Assembly (NCBI GenBank): GCA_963822955.1
Contig: CAWGJS010000002.1
Coordinates: forward strand, 806,001-870,000
Source of the DNA: JAJYUU01 sp963822955
Lineage (GTDB): Bacteria; Actinomycetota; Actinomycetes; Streptosporangiales; Streptosporangiaceae
Length of the DNA: 64,000 nt
Direction of reading: 5' to 3'
This document shows, one piece after another, positions 51,087 through 59,389 of this stretch (positions within the stretch are counted from its first letter, which is position 1; each line of letters begins with the position of its first letter). The notes beneath the pieces are model-generated. The model was given only the letters and a program-made list of their open reading frames with translations, ran no database searches and had not been told where the DNA came from. Both the position numbers and the translations under genes were made by a program.

Positions 51087-53249
51087 GTGACATGGGCGGA
51101 CAGTTTTCCCAACCTGCTGATCGGGCTGCGCGAGGGCCTCAAGGCCGGCCTGGTCGTCAGCATCCTGCTCGCCGCGGTGCGCAAGGTCTCGCCAGCGGGC
51201 GCTGACGACCACCCAGGCTCCGGAAGCCAGACCTCGAAGGTATCACCAGCCCCGATATGGCTCGGCGTGCTCGGAGCCGTCATGCTGTCCGGCAGCTTCG
51301 CGGCCGTCCTGACTTTCTCCACCGGCGTCCTGTCCAGCCGAGGGCAGCAGGCGGTCAGCGGACTACTGAGCGTGCTCGCGGTCGGCCTGGTGACCGCGAT
51401 GATCTTCTGGATGCGCCGCACCGCGACCGGCCTGACGGCTCGCCTGCGCGGCGAGGTGGCGCGCGCGGCGGCGATCGGCGCGGGGGCTCTGGCGATGACC
51501 GCGTTCCTCGCCGTCGGCCGCGAAGGCCTGGAGACGACGCTGTTCCTGTGGACGGCCGCCCGCGTGTCCGGGCAGACGGCCGGGCCGCTCGCGGGCGCCG
51601 CCGTCGGGCTGGCGGCCGCCGTGGCGCTCTGCTGGCTGCTCTACCGCCGGGCGGTCAAGCTGAACGTAGCGGCGTTCTTCAACCGGACCGCGTTCGCCCT
51701 CATCGCCATCGCCGCCGGGGTGCTCGCCTACGGGCTGGGCGACCTGCAGGACGCGGGCCTGCTGTCGGGACAGCGCTGGATAGCCTTTGACCTGACCGCG
51801 CATGCCCACCCAGGATCCTGGTGGGTCTCCCTGATCACCGGCGTCACTGAGCTGACGCCGAAGATGACCGTCCTTCAGGTCGTTGCCTGGGTCGCCTACC
51901 TCGCAGTGGTCATCCCGGCGTTCGCGAAGGCTGGCGGGCGGTCCGCGGCACCGGGGACGTCCACGGCAGGCACTGTCGCCACGGCAGCCACCGAAAGCCG
52001 GTGGCGGCGGCTCGGCGGGCACCAGTGGGAGCGGCTGGCCGGGCGCCAGCCGTGGGTGGTGGCCGGGGTACTTGTCGTGACGCCGGCCCTCGCTGCCGGC
52101 GCGGCGATCGCGGCGCTACCAGCCGCAAGCTCGGCATCCACCATGACGGTGACCATTACGCGCACTGGTTGCGCGCCGAACTGGACCTCCCCCAAGGCGG
52201 GAACTCAGACTTTCACCGTCGATAACGAGTCCGGCATGCCAGGTGAGATCAATCTCGACGACTCCTCTGGCGACATCATGGCCGAGATCGAGACCATCGG
52301 CCCCGGGACAAGCGCAGATCTCACTGCCACGCTCAACGGCGGAACCTACGTGTTCAAGTGCTTCATGGGCAGCCAGCCCGTGACGGTGTCGGCGCCTGTC
52401 CAGGTGACCGCCGACGGGAGCGCCGTTCCTGCCAGCCGTACTGCTAACAGCCCGGTTTCCTCTGTCCCCGTCGCCGTCAAGCCCGTCACCGCCGGTGAAC
52501 TCGCCGGCCCGAACAAGGAATACGAGACCTACGCCGCGCAGCAGCTTTCGGACCTCGCTAGCGCTGTCAGCGTGATTCAGGCTGACCTGCGCCGCGGCAA
52601 CGTGGCCGCCGCGAAGAGAGACTGGCTCACCGCCCAGCTTGACTGGGAACGCGTCGGCGCCTCCTACGACAGCTTCGGCGACCTTGGCCTGGCGGTAGAC
52701 GGCCTGCCGGACGGCCTGCCAGGCGGACTCACTGACAAGCACTTCACCGGCCTGCACCGCCTGGAATACGGCCTCTGGCACGGCCAGAGCGCAGCCAGCC
52801 TGCTGCCTGTCGCGGCGACCCTGGCCAGCAACGTCGCGGTAGTTCAGCGAAACCTCACCTCGGACGACCTGGCCGGGGATCCCACCAACCTCTCACTCCG
52901 CGCGCACGAGATCCTCGAGGACGCGCTACGCGACCACCTGTCCGGGATTGACGACCTGGGCGGCGGCGCGGCGTTCGCGGAGACGAGCGCCGACTTGCAG
53001 GTCACCACAGCGGTACTTGGCTACCTGACACCGCTGCTCAACGCCCGGCAGCCCGGCCTGCCTGCCATCGCTGGCAACGAGCTCAGCATCCTGAAGCAGG
53101 CTCTGCTCGCAACCCGAGTCAACGGCCGGTGGGAGTCGCTTACTGCAGCCTCCCCCACAGCGCGCGAGCACGTCGACGCGGCCGTCGATGCGGCGCTCGA
53201 GACGCTCTCCGCCGTTCCCGACCTGCTTGAAGTCCGTCCGGTCCACTGA
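51087..53249 (+). CDS. efeUO: EfeU-EfeO fusion: FTR1-type iron permease plus cupredoxin and M75 domains
   Basis: In E. coli EfeU (permease) and EfeO (periplasmic) are separate; here one 720-aa chain holds both. Residues 1-275 have seven helices and the two iron motifs REGLK (15-19) and REGLE (145-149). A further helix leads outside to a cupredoxin-like domain (about 350-440, VTITRTGCAPNWTSPKAGTQ; YVFKCFMGSQPV) and then the M75/imelysin domain (about 470-720) with the metal motif GLHRLEYGLWHG, i.e. H-x-x-E. The likely role is low-pH or ferrous iron uptake with oxidation by the adjacent EfeB. It starts at GTG 51087 right after an iron box. Confidence 0.93.
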   Translation: MTWADSFPNLLIGLREGLKAGLVVSILLAAVRKVSPAGADDHPGSGSQTSKVSPAPIWLGVLGAVMLSGSFAAVLTFSTGVLSSRGQQAVSGLLSVLAVGLVTAMIFWMRRTATGLTARLRGEVARAAAIGAGALAMTAFLAVGREGLETTLFLWTAARVSGQTAGPLAGAAVGLAAAVALCWLLYRRAVKLNVAAFFNRTAFALIAIAAGVLAYGLGDLQDAGLLSGQRWIAFDLTAHAHPGSWWVSLITGVTELTPKMTVLQVVAWVAYLAVVIPAFAKAGGRSAAPGTSTAGTVATAATESRWRRLGGHQWERLAGRQPWVVAGVLVVTPALAAGAAIAALPAASSASTMTVTITRTGCAPNWTSPKAGTQTFTVDNESGMPGEINLDDSSGDIMAEIETIGPGTSADLTATLNGGTYVFKCFMGSQPVTVSAPVQVTADGSAVPASRTANSPVSSVPVAVKPVTAGELAGPNKEYETYAAQQLSDLASAVSVIQADLRRGNVAAAKRDWLTAQLDWERVGASYDSFGDLGLAVDGLPDGLPGGLTDKHFTGLHRLEYGLWHGQSAASLLPVAATLASNVAVVQRNLTSDDLAGDPTNLSLRAHEILEDALRDHLSGIDDLGGGAAFAETSADLQVTTAVLGYLTPLLNARQPGLPAIAGNELSILKQALLATRVNGRWESLTAASPTAREHVDAAVDAALETLSAVPDLLEVRPVH

Positions 53250-53293
53250 AGCCGCGCTGGATCCCACTTGATCCCCGCTAGGGAGCGAACCTC

Positions 53294-54529
53294 GTGAATG
53301 TGAGCCGTCGCAGGTTCCTTAAGGGCACCGTGTCCGGCGCGGCCGGGACCGCCCTGGCCGGCGGCGTGCTGCTCGGCGGTGCCCGCGCGGATGGCGAAGC
53401 GGCCAGGAGCAGCGGCCCGGCCACCGAAGCGGCGTACCCGTTCCATGGCGTGAACCAGGCCGGGGTGCTCACACCTGCCCCGCACGACAAGCAGCCGTTC
53501 TCGTGCGTGGCTGCCTTCGACTGCACCGCCGCGAGCCAGGCTGACCTCACGCTCCTGATGTACGAGCTGACCGACCGAGCCTGGTTCCTCACCACTGGCG
53601 GGACCCCACCCAACCTCGGCGTCGGGCAGCCGACCTCCGACAGCGGCGTCCTCGGGCCCACGATCCCGGCCGACGGGCTGACCGTCACGCTGTCCGTCGG
53701 ATCGAGCCTGTTCGACGACCGGTACGGACTCGGCAGCCGCAAGCCGCTCAAGCTGGCCCCGATGCAGCCCTTCCCTAATGACTTTCTCGACCCGGCCTGG
53801 CTGCATGGTGACCTGCTGCTCCAGCTGTGCGCCAACCATCCCGACACGATCCACCACGCGATCCGCGACATCCTGAAGCACACCAGCGGCGGCATGCAGC
53901 TGCGCTGGAAGATGGAGGGCTACGGGTCCCCGCCACGGCCGTCTGGAACCCCGCGCAACCTGCTGGGGTTCAAGGACGGCACCGCCAACCCGACCGGAAC
54001 GCTGGCGAGCAGCCTGATCTGGGTCGATGATCCGGCTGAGCCCGCCTGGGCGCAGGGTGGCTCCTACCAGGTCGTACGACTGATCCGCATGCTCGTCGAA
54101 TTCTGGGACCGGGTGTCGATTAACGAGCAGCAGAACATGTTCGGCCGGCGCCGCGACACCGGAGCGCCGCTAGACGGCAACAGCGAATTCGACATCCCCA
54201 ACTATGCAGCCGACCCGCACGGCTACGTCATCCCGCTGGACTCCCACATCCGGCTCGCGAATCCGCGGACCAAGGCGACGGCCGATCAGCGGATCATCCG
54301 CCGTTCCTACAACTATGACCTTGGCGTGGACGCGAACGGGAACCTGCAGGCGGGACACATCTTCATCGCCTATCAGCAGGACATTGAGCGGCAGTTCGAG
54401 ACGATCCAGAAGCGCCTGATCAACGAGCCTCTCGTCGATTACGTGCAGCCGTTCGGCGGCGGGTATTTCTTCGCACTCCCGGGCGTGCGGGACGCCAGCG
54501 ACTGGTTCGGGCGGGCTCTGCTCACCTAG
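53294..54529 (+). CDS. efeB: EfeB: Tat-exported DyP-type haem peroxidase/deferrochelatase
   Basis: GTG 53294 after AGGGAGCGA; 411 aa. The Tat signal is SRRRFLKGTVSGAAGTALAGG in its RR-F-L-K form. The DyP signature GFKDGTANP supplies the distal Asp (G-x-x-D-G), and proximal His is expected in the region around NEQQNMFGRRRDTGAPL. EfeB oxidises ferrous iron or extracts iron from haem outside the cell, feeding the neighbouring EfeUO permease 44 bp upstream, so they form one operon under the iron box. Confidence 0.93.
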   Translation: MNVSRRRFLKGTVSGAAGTALAGGVLLGGARADGEAARSSGPATEAAYPFHGVNQAGVLTPAPHDKQPFSCVAAFDCTAASQADLTLLMYELTDRAWFLTTGGTPPNLGVGQPTSDSGVLGPTIPADGLTVTLSVGSSLFDDRYGLGSRKPLKLAPMQPFPNDFLDPAWLHGDLLLQLCANHPDTIHHAIRDILKHTSGGMQLRWKMEGYGSPPRPSGTPRNLLGFKDGTANPTGTLASSLIWVDDPAEPAWAQGGSYQVVRLIRMLVEFWDRVSINEQQNMFGRRRDTGAPLDGNSEFDIPNYAADPHGYVIPLDSHIRLANPRTKATADQRIIRRSYNYDLGVDANGNLQAGHIFIAYQQDIERQFETIQKRLINEPLVDYVQPFGGGYFFALPGVRDASDWFGRALLT

Positions 54530-54565
54530 CGCGATAATCCGTAGCGCGGAATGCTTGCCTTCGGC

Positions 54566-54840
54566 CTACGGGACGAGGACCGTACGCGCGCCCGGCGGGG
54601 CAGGCTGGATCCAGGCCGTCTCCACCTGTGCCAGCGGAACGGTGTTCACCGCGACCGCGATCGCTCCGGAGTCGATTTCAGCCACAGGGACGGGAGCTCG
54701 TTGAGGTACGCCCCGGCCGGCACCGCACCCTGGCCACTGCCCTGGAGGCGGAGGTTGGCCGAGCGCAGGGCGACCGACGGCAGCTCGATGGCCGGGCCGG
54801 CCGGGATCTCGCCCGGCTCCGACGACGCGGCTGCGCAACC
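54566..54840 (-). pseudogene. C-terminal remnant of a zinc-type alcohol dehydrogenase/quinone reductase
   Basis: On the minus strand, PGEIPAGPAIELPSVALRSA, then NLRLQGSGQGAVPAGAYLNELPSL, match the end of medium-chain dehydrogenases. The tail AEIDSGAIAVAVNTVPLAQV and ETAWIQPAPPGARTVLVP is one frame over. Only about the last 100 residues survive, with a frameshift near 54690 and no start, cofactor domain or catalytic residues. It lies directly after the FMN reductase gene. Confidence 0.72.
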
Positions 54841-54844
54841 GGTA

Positions 54845-54879
54845 GCTGCCGGAGGCCGGATTCCCCGGTCTCCGGCAGC
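54845..54879 (-). terminator. Hairpin after FMN reductase gene
   Basis: GCTGCCGGAG and CTCCGGCAGC pair perfectly over a 15-nt loop, immediately after the minus-strand stop at 54883. It lacks a T-run. Confidence 0.5.
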
Positions 54880-54882
54880 CGC

Positions 54883-55566
54883 TCATGCCGCAGATCCTCC
54901 TGTCGCCAGCCGCATCAGGTCGGTCTCGAGATCGATAGGCGCCTCGGTCGCGGCGGCGCTGCCGAACTCGTGCTGATAGTCGTGCCAGGTCTCCGCTCTG
55001 ACCTTGCCGGCGAATCCGCTATCCATGAGCAGCAGCAGCTCGACGGCGGCCCGGTCGATGCGCGTGCCCAGCGCGGGGTCGCTCCAGTCGTCGGGGGCGG
55101 CGAACAGCGACGTCGGCACGGTCAGCGTGCGCAGGTAGGCGAACATCGACCGGAGCTGGCCGTCGGCAACTAGCGCGTGCCGGGCGGTGCCAGCGGTCGC
55201 AGCCAGAATGACCGGCTTGGCGATGAGCAGGTCGTCGTCCAGGATGTCGAAGAAGCCGGTGAACAGGGCGCTCGGGCCGGCCTTGTAGACGGGCGTGCTG
55301 GCAACGATGCCGTCGGCGTCGCGCAGAGCCGTGATCGCGTGCTGGAGTCTGGGCGTGATCAGCTGCGATACGAGAGCGTTCGAGATGTCGGTAGCGATCT
55401 CGCGCAGCTCGACGACCTTCGTAGTCACGGTGCCGCCGCGGCTCGCCGCCAGCGCCGTGAGGCGCTCCGCGGCGCGGTCTGCCAGCAACCTGGTCGAGGA
55501 TGGGTCCGACGTTCCCGCGCTGACCACCGCCAGCGTGAATGCCTCGTGATCTAGCTGACTGCTCAT
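54883..55566 (-). CDS. NAD(P)H-dependent FMN reductase (CE1759-type)
   Basis: The 227-aa flavodoxin-fold protein reads FTLAVVSAGTSDPSSTRLLADRAAERL, then DADGIVASTPVYKAGPSALFTGFFDIL, the FMN-binding loop, and KPVILAATAGTARHAL. It resembles the CE1759 group of FMN reductases found beside CE1758-type luciferase-like monooxygenases, and that partner is the first gene of this operon. It would supply FMNH2. ATG 55566 overlaps the MarR stop (ATGA). Confidence 0.87.
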   Translation of the reverse strand: MSSQLDHEAFTLAVVSAGTSDPSSTRLLADRAAERLTALAASRGGTVTTKVVELREIATDISNALVSQLITPRLQHAITALRDADGIVASTPVYKAGPSALFTGFFDILDDDLLIAKPVILAATAGTARHALVADGQLRSMFAYLRTLTVPTSLFAAPDDWSDPALGTRIDRAAVELLLLMDSGFAGKVRAETWHDYQHEFGSAAATEAPIDLETDLMRLATGGSAA

Positions 55567-56033
55567 GAATTCGTGTCCTCGTTCTCGTCGTCGGCAACTA
55601 CGGGATGACCGGCCAGCGTCCGGCTGATCGTCTCGAGCCGCCGCAGGTCGCCCCGGTCCAGCGCGGCGGTCAGAATGCGGGCGACGCTGCGGGCATGCCG
55701 GCGGCCGACCTGGCGCTGCAGCGCCAGCCCGGCATCGGTGAGCGACACCAGGACGCTGCGGCCGTCAGCCGGGTCAGGCTGGCAATCGATCAGGCCGCGG
55801 CTGGCGAGCCGGTGCACCAGGCGGGATAGCGCGGGCTGGCTGAGCAGCACGTACCTGGTCAGCTCGCCGATGCGCACCGGCTCGTGGCACTTGGACACCG
55901 TGTACAGGACGTCATACTCCCGCATCGGCAGCTCCGCCCATATGTCCTCTGCCGCGAACTGCTTCATCAGCACGGCGTGCGCGGACAGCAACGCCTCCCA
56001 CGCGTCATTGGCCCGCCGACCTGCGCCGGCCAT
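55563..56033 (-). CDS. MarR-family transcriptional regulator
   Basis: ATG 56033 overlaps the monooxygenase stop (TAATG) and the gene overlaps the reductase start; 156 aa. Winged helix: LPMREYDVLYTVSKCHEPVRIGELTRYVLLSQPALSRLVHRLASRG in pieces, and the wing DPADGRSVLVSLTDAG. It lies inside the operon it probably controls, through the TATATGC-N4-GCATATA site before the first gene. Typical MarR ligands are phenolics or oxidants; none can be assigned. Confidence 0.9.
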   Translation of the reverse strand: MAGAGRRANDAWEALLSAHAVLMKQFAAEDIWAELPMREYDVLYTVSKCHEPVRIGELTRYVLLSQPALSRLVHRLASRGLIDCQPDPADGRSVLVSLTDAGLALQRQVGRRHARSVARILTAALDRGDLRRLETISRTLAGHPVVADDENEDTNS

Positions 56034-57220
56034 TACAGCTCCGGATACTCGGCCTGGACCTCGGGCGCTGTGTCCTGGTAGGGCGACTGGCCCGTGACGT
56101 TGTCGCCCCGGTTGGCGTTCGGCCGCGGCTGACGCGCCGGCCGGTCGCCGTACTTGGCCCGGACGAGACTGGAGTGCGTGGGTGCCTCCGGGGCCTGCGG
56201 GTCCTGTCGGGCCGCGATCTCCTTGCGCAGCGCCGGCACGACCTCGCCGCCGAGCAGGTCAAGCTGATCCAGCACCATCTTCAGCGGCAGTCCGGCGTGG
56301 TCGACCAGGAACAGCTGACGCTGGTAGTCGCCGAAGTGCTCGCGGAAGGTCAGGGTCTTGTCGATGACCTCCTGCGGGCTGCCGACCGATAGCGGCGTCG
56401 CGTCAGCGAAGTCCTCCATCGACGGCCCGTGCCCGTAGACCGGCGCCTCGTTGAAGTAAGGACGGAACTCCCGCTTGGCGTCCTGTGAGTTCCTGGCGAT
56501 ATACGCCTGACCGCCGAGGCCGACGATCGCCTGCTTCTCAGTGCCGTGGCCATAGTGGGCGTAGCGCTGCCGGTAGAACCGGATCAGCCGGATGTAATGC
56601 TCCTTCGGCCAGAAGATGTTGTTGGCGAAGAAGCCGTCCCCGTAGTAAGCCGCCTGCTCGGCGATCTCCGGCGTCCGGATCGAGCCGTGCCACACGAACG
56701 GCGGCACGTCGTCCAGCGGTCGCGGGATCGACGTGAAGCCCTGCAGCGGCGTGCGGAACTTGCCCTGCCAGTCCACGACATCCTCCCGCCACAGCCGGTG
56801 CAGCAGGTTGTAGTTCTCCAGTGCCAGCGGCAGCCCCTGCCGGATGTCCTGACCGAACCACGGATACACCGGCGCAGTGTTGCCGCGCCCGAGCATCAGG
56901 TCCATCCGGCCCTTCGAGAGGTGCTGCAGCATCGCGTACTCCTCCGCGATGCGGACCGGGTCATTCGTCGTGATCAGCGTCGTCGCCGTGGATACGATCA
57001 GCCGCTTCGTCGTCGCCGCGATATAGGCAAGCAGCGTCGTCGGCGCCGAGGAGAAGAACGGCGGGTTATGGTGCTCGCCGATCGCGAACACGTCCAGCCC
57101 CACGTCCTCGGCCTTCTGCGCGATCTGCACGGCGGCGTCGATCCGGTCCGCCTCGCTCGGTGTCTCCCCCGCGACCGGATCGCGGGTGATGTCACTGACC
57201 GAGAAGATCCCGAACTGCAT
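56033..57220 (-). CDS. LLM-class flavin-dependent monooxygenase (CE1758-type)
   Basis: ATG 57220 has AAGGAGGCAGGAG just before it, which decides against longer in-frame starts; 395 aa. Bacterial-luciferase TIM barrel: MQFGIFSVSDITRDP, DVGLDVFAIGEHHNPPFFSSAP, LIVSTATTLITTNDPVRIAEEYA, SKGRMDLMLGRG. It oxidises an unknown substrate with O2 and reduced flavin from the co-transcribed FMN reductase. The last 60 residues are polar and Gln/Pro-rich. First gene of a three-gene operon with overlapping stops and starts. Confidence 0.92.
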   Translation of the reverse strand: MQFGIFSVSDITRDPVAGETPSEADRIDAAVQIAQKAEDVGLDVFAIGEHHNPPFFSSAPTTLLAYIAATTKRLIVSTATTLITTNDPVRIAEEYAMLQHLSKGRMDLMLGRGNTAPVYPWFGQDIRQGLPLALENYNLLHRLWREDVVDWQGKFRTPLQGFTSIPRPLDDVPPFVWHGSIRTPEIAEQAAYYGDGFFANNIFWPKEHYIRLIRFYRQRYAHYGHGTEKQAIVGLGGQAYIARNSQDAKREFRPYFNEAPVYGHGPSMEDFADATPLSVGSPQEVIDKTLTFREHFGDYQRQLFLVDHAGLPLKMVLDQLDLLGGEVVPALRKEIAARQDPQAPEAPTHSSLVRAKYGDRPARQPRPNANRGDNVTGQSPYQDTAPEVQAEYPEL

Positions 57221-57282
57221 GCTCCTGCCTCCTTGTGACCCGGTCCAGACCGAGGCCAGATACTGGCTGGGCAGAACCGAGA

Positions 57283-57300
57283 TATATGCGTTTGCATATA
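57283..57300. promoter_or_regulatory. Perfect MarR-type operator
   Basis: TATATGC-GTTT-GCATATA is a perfect 7-bp inverted repeat, 62 bp upstream of the operon's first start (57220) in an AT-rich patch, fitting a MarR dimer site overlapping the promoter. Confidence 0.7.
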
Positions 57301-57379
57301 GAACAGCGAGGAGCCGCGGGTATTCCCCGCCAGGTGTCAACGCCGGTCGGGCGCATTAGCTGCGCGCGCCCGCCGCCGT

Positions 57380-57808
57380 CTAGAGCAGGACGGGATTCAC
57401 CCAGGTGACCTGCGGGAACCTGGCGAAGTCAGAGTCCGTAGAGCAGATCCCCACGCCATGCTCGATCGCCAGCGCTGCCAGGTGGGCATCGGTCACTAGA
57501 TTGCCCCGCAGGTCGCCCGCCACGATAAGGTCACGGATGATCTCTGCGTGCCGTTCGCCAGGAACCGGCACCCAGGTCGCATCCGCGCCGAGCCAGTCGG
57601 CCACGAACGACCAAGCCTGGCTCGGGCTCAGCGGGCTGGCTGACGCGCGGGGATGGGTCGAGATCCGCTGGAACGCCAGCAGCGACGCCCACGGCAGCCC
57701 GACACGAGCCGGCTCATTGAGCGAGCTCTCCAGCCAGTCCCTGGCCGGCTTGTGAAATGGGCTGCTGACGTCCACGGCATACAGCAGCACGTTCGCATCG
57801 ACGATCAT
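57380..57808 (-). CDS. vapC: VapC-type PIN-domain toxin
   Basis: The 142-aa protein begins MIVDANVLLYAVD (first catalytic Asp), has RISTHPRASASPLS, and ends with VTDAHLAALAIEHG and STDSDFARFPQVTWVNPVL, the second and third acidic positions of PIN-domain RNases. VapC toxins cleave specific RNAs, often tRNA or rRNA. The start ATG 57808 directly follows the antitoxin stop (TAGATG). Confidence 0.92.
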   Translation of the reverse strand: MIVDANVLLYAVDVSSPFHKPARDWLESSLNEPARVGLPWASLLAFQRISTHPRASASPLSPSQAWSFVADWLGADATWVPVPGERHAEIIRDLIVAGDLRGNLVTDAHLAALAIEHGVGICSTDSDFARFPQVTWVNPVLL

Positions 57809-58042
57809 CTACGGATGCTCCGGGCCATCGAGCAACTCGAGTGCCTCAGCCACGTTCGACACGTCAAGCCGCAGGCCCAGCTCGGCGGTTCGCTGCCGGA
57901 AGGATCGACGCCTTGCAGGTCCTGGTCGCAGCCCGGCGCGAGCGAGCCTGTTGACGGCTTCGCCAAGGCCGATGTGCTCCTCGCGGCTGAGGCGCTGCGC
58001 AGCCGCCGCCACGTCGTCATCAAGCCTGATTGTGGTGCGCAC
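57809..58042 (-). CDS. vapB: VapB-type ribbon-helix-helix antitoxin
   Basis: The 77-aa protein starts MRTTIRLDDDVAAAAQRLSREE, the RHH beta-strand and helix, with a long C-terminal toxin-binding part (RTAELGLRLDVSNVAEALELLDG). It should neutralise VapC and, with it, bind the perfect palindrome 12 bp upstream of its own start to repress the operon. Confidence 0.9.
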   Translation of the reverse strand: MRTTIRLDDDVAAAAQRLSREEHIGLGEAVNRLARAGLRPGPARRRSFRQRTAELGLRLDVSNVAEALELLDGPEHP

Positions 58043-58054
58043 GCATCAAGTTTA

Positions 58055-58087
58055 CATCAGTGATGCACCCTATCTGCATCACTGATG
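58055..58087. promoter_or_regulatory. VapBC operator, perfect 13-bp inverted repeat
   Basis: CATCAGTGATGCA and TGCATCACTGATG are exact inverted copies separated by 7 bp, 12 bp upstream of the vapB start codon. Confidence 0.8.
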
Positions 58088-58122
58088 CGCCAGGGCCCAG
58101 CGAACCACAGTGCGCCGGGACG

Positions 58123-59325
58123 TCACCCGGCGACGCGGCTGGCCTCGCGCTGGAGCACCAGGGCGCTGGGCCGGATGTTGCGGTCGCGGTCGATCAGCCC
58201 GAACGGGACGTCGAAGCCGTGCAGCCACTCGTAGTTGTCCACCGCAGTCCAGTGGAAGAAGCCGCGGATGTCGATCCCGCGGGCGATCGCGTCGCTGGTC
58301 ACTCGCAGGCCTCGCTCGAGGTAGGCCGCGCGCTGGCTGTCATCGCTGGTGCCGATGCCGTACTCGGCCACGAGCAGCGGCGTCTCTGGCAGCATCTCGT
58401 GAAGCCGGTCGAGCACCCGGCCAAGTCCGTCGGCCCAGATGCCATAACCCAGCGGGGACACTGGCGCGTCTGCCGGGTACGGGACCATCCGGCCCTGCCG
58501 GATGCCGATGGTCGAGTAGAACGAGAACCCGACGAGGTCGAACGAGCCGGCCAGGTCCGGCCTGATCGTCGCTTCAAGGCCGGGAACGCGCAGTACGCCA
58601 TCCCTGAACAGCCCCAGCCCCGCTTGCCAGTTCACGGCGTCGAGCAGGTCGGCCAGCCGAGTGCTCCGCGGCTCCGCGTCCAGCGCTTCGATGCCGGATA
58701 GTCCGAAGATCGACGCGACCGGGGCCCTGGTCTGCCGGAGCCGCATTGCGGCCTCCGCGGTCGCTAGCTGCATCGCACGGGAGACCTGCGCGCACTCGCT
58801 CATATCGTTGTGCCCAGGCGGCCAGCCGCGGCCGAGATACGCAGCGAAAGCGTAGTAGTTCGTCTCGTTCACCGGCTGCCAGCCGCGGGCGAGATCGCCG
58901 AACGTCTCGGCCATGAAGTCGACGTGCCGGGCCCAGAACTCGCCGCGGTTCGGCTCGGCCAGGAAGCCGCCAGCGTCGGCGAACCACCGTGGCAGCGTGA
59001 AGTGGTGCAGGCAGACCCACGGCTCGATACCGGCCTCGAGCGCGGCGGTGAGCACCTCCCGGTAATGCGCGACCGCGGCCGGGTCGTGCCGGCCCGGCTC
59101 GGGTTCCACCCGGGCCCAGTCAATCGTCAGCCGGTGATGGCGTAGCCCCAGGCTCGCGAGCAGCCGGAAGTCCTCGGAGAACCGCACGGCGAACCCGTTG
59201 CCCTCGCCGGACAGCGGCGCGTGCCCGGCGCGTTCCCAGTCCCACCAGTCCGACGCCGGGGACGCGCCCTCACACTGCGTCGCGGAAGCGCCCGTTCCCC
59301 ACATGAATCCTGCAGGCCAGTTCAT
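58123..59325 (-). CDS. GH1-family beta-glycosidase with variant motifs
   Basis: The 400-aa TIM barrel starts FMWGTGASATQCEGA, as in beta-glucosidases. The acid/base motif T-x-N-E-P reads QPVNETNYY, and the nucleophile motif T-E-N-G reads LLVAEYGIG; both Glu residues are kept, but the flanking Pro and Asn-Gly are changed. It is also shorter than usual GH1 enzymes (about 450 aa). A related subgroup hydrolyses or transfers unusual glycosides, so the substrate is uncertain. Confidence 0.83.
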   Translation of the reverse strand: MNWPAGFMWGTGASATQCEGASPASDWWDWERAGHAPLSGEGNGFAVRFSEDFRLLASLGLRHHRLTIDWARVEPEPGRHDPAAVAHYREVLTAALEAGIEPWVCLHHFTLPRWFADAGGFLAEPNRGEFWARHVDFMAETFGDLARGWQPVNETNYYAFAAYLGRGWPPGHNDMSECAQVSRAMQLATAEAAMRLRQTRAPVASIFGLSGIEALDAEPRSTRLADLLDAVNWQAGLGLFRDGVLRVPGLEATIRPDLAGSFDLVGFSFYSTIGIRQGRMVPYPADAPVSPLGYGIWADGLGRVLDRLHEMLPETPLLVAEYGIGTSDDSQRAAYLERGLRVTSDAIARGIDIRGFFHWTAVDNYEWLHGFDVPFGLIDRDRNIRPSALVLQREASRVAG

Positions 59326-59389
59326 CGCTCTCCTCCAGCAGGATTACCCTCGCGGATGTGATGAAACAGCTAGCGAGGAGAACAGGCTG

